A DNA stretch of 6,188 bases, from NCBI GenBank assembly GCA_033720955.1, contig JAWWBN010000227.1, positions 1-6,188 of the forward strand, in the 5' to 3' direction. The notes beneath the pieces were generated by a model. The model was not told the DNA's origin and did no database searches. It was given only the letters and a program-made list of their open reading frames with translations. Positions 5,888 to 6,188 of this stretch are shown piece after piece. The position numbers and the translations under genes are program-made. Within the stretch, counting starts at the first letter, position 1. Each line of letters starts with the position of its first letter. This DNA is from JAWWBN01 sp033720955 (GTDB lineage Bacteria > Acidobacteriota > Thermoanaerobaculia > Multivoradales > JAHEKO01).

Positions 5888-6188
5888 TCAGCGGTCCGCC
5901 CGGAAGGCCGACGGCTGCGCCAGCGCTCGGGCGAACGAGGGAGCCCCCAGGGCGCGAGCGAAGGCCGGGCGGCCCATCGCCCGCAGGAACGCCGGTCGTC
6001 CCAGCGCCCGCACGAAGGCCGGCGAGCCGAAAGCGCGAGCGAAGCCGGGCCGCGCCATGGCTCGGGCCAGGTCGGGCATCGCCAGAGCGCGGGCGAACTC
6101 CGGGTGCGCCATCGCACGCGCGAAGTCCGGGCTGGCCAGGGCACGAGCGAACTCGGGGGCCGCCAGGGCGCGCGCGAACTCCGGCGTC
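5888..6188 (-). CDS. Nonapeptide-repeat protein of unknown function, C-terminal part (5' end outside window)
   Basis: The frame is open from the right edge to a TGA at 5890-5888, giving 99 visible residues; the start is outside the window. The ATG at 6112 lies inside a repeat unit and is not a credible start. The whole stretch consists of nine-residue units, x-P-[E/D/G/A/S]-F-A-R-A-[L/M/F]-[A/G], eleven in number, the last degenerate (QPSAFRADR). I do not recognise the family. Pro, Arg and the second Ala are kept in every regular unit although their codons differ (Arg as CGC, CGT, CGA and CGG), which shows that this frame is translated and selected. No signal peptide or membrane helix is visible in this part. 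Each unit would give a short amphipathic helix with Phe and Leu on one face and Arg at its side, interrupted by Pro. The spacing vaguely recalls the Pro-rich helical repeats of STI1-type chaperone domains, but this is only a resemblance. It precedes the protease operon on the same strand. Confidence 0.72.
   Translation of the reverse strand, partial: TPEFARALAAPEFARALASPDFARAMAHPEFARALAMPDLARAMARPGFARAFGSPAFVRALGRPAFLRAMGRPAFARALGAPSFARALAQPSAFRADR
5891..6187 (-). repeat. 27-bp in-frame tandem repeat, 10 units plus one degenerate
   Basis: Units read on the minus strand occupy 6187-6161, 6160-6134, 6133-6107, 6106-6080, 6079-6053, 6052-6026, 6025-5999, 5998-5972, 5971-5945 and 5944-5918, with a decayed eleventh at 5917-5891. 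The period is exact with no indel, and the array continues past the window edge. Differences between units fall mostly at third codon positions (Pro CCG/CCC; Ala GCC/GCG/GCT; all four CGN Arg codons). The third residue is Glu or Asp in the first five visible units and Gly, Ala or Ser in the later ones. The ninth residue changes from Ala to Gly in units 6-9. Confidence 0.93.

Noticed and set aside
5779..6144. 121-codon minus-strand frame through the repeat region, also periodic
   Set aside because: A 27-bp period makes every frame look periodic. Here the residues rich in Trp, Arg and Ser change between units at positions where the chosen frame changes only silently, so this frame is the shadow.
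5891..6187. CRISPR array or iteron-type DNA repeat
   Set aside because: Units are contiguous without spacers, the period is a multiple of three, and differences are mainly synonymous, which fits a coding repeat rather than a DNA-binding or CRISPR repeat.
1..6188. tRNA, rRNA, insertion sequence or integrase remains
   Set aside because: No cloverleaf-like stretch, rRNA-like segment, transposase motif or flanking inverted/direct repeats were seen; nearly all of the window is accounted for by protein genes.

Overview
The window is very G+C-rich (judged by eye, not computed). The coding parts strongly prefer codons ending in G or C, and GTG starts are used. A protein with a signal peptide and a predicted outer-membrane beta-barrel, plus a membrane-anchored M23 peptidase, points to a diderm (Gram-negative) bacterium. 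The combination of peptidase-MA domain, beta-propeller and barrel in one protein fits Acidobacteriota, Gemmatimonadota or Myxococcota-like groups. I cannot place the phylum from this window alone, and the lineage guess is inference.

Layout, left to right. (1) Positions 2-391, plus strand: the 3' end of an EamA/DMT-type multi-helix transporter gene cut by the window edge. Its annotated tail runs 113 bases into the next gene, tail to tail. (2) Positions 279-5757, minus strand: a compact three-gene operon. Read in transcription order, it encodes a 1004-aa exported protein (HExxH zinc-peptidase domain, about six propeller blades, C-terminal barrel), then a 344-aa PrsW-family intramembrane metalloprotease that starts inside the previous stop codon (GTGA overlap), then a 464-aa membrane-anchored M23/LytM-type peptidase 38 bases downstream. 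(3) Positions 5758-5887: a short intergenic gap with a strong GC-rich hairpin just after the next gene's stop. (4) Positions 5888-6188, minus strand: the C-terminal 99 codons of a gene made almost entirely of a 27-bp/9-residue tandem repeat (x-P-[E/D/A]-F-A-R-A-[L/M]-[A/G]). The pattern of codon variation shows it is translated and under selection. It is cut by the right edge.

Taken together, the core is a cell-envelope proteolysis module with one predicted metallopeptidase active site for each layer: the outer membrane or its surface, the inner membrane, and the periplasm/peptidoglycan. The genes are tightly coupled, so they are probably co-expressed; a functional cascade between them is inference. 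The most unusual item is the nonapeptide-repeat protein upstream, which I cannot assign to any family I know.
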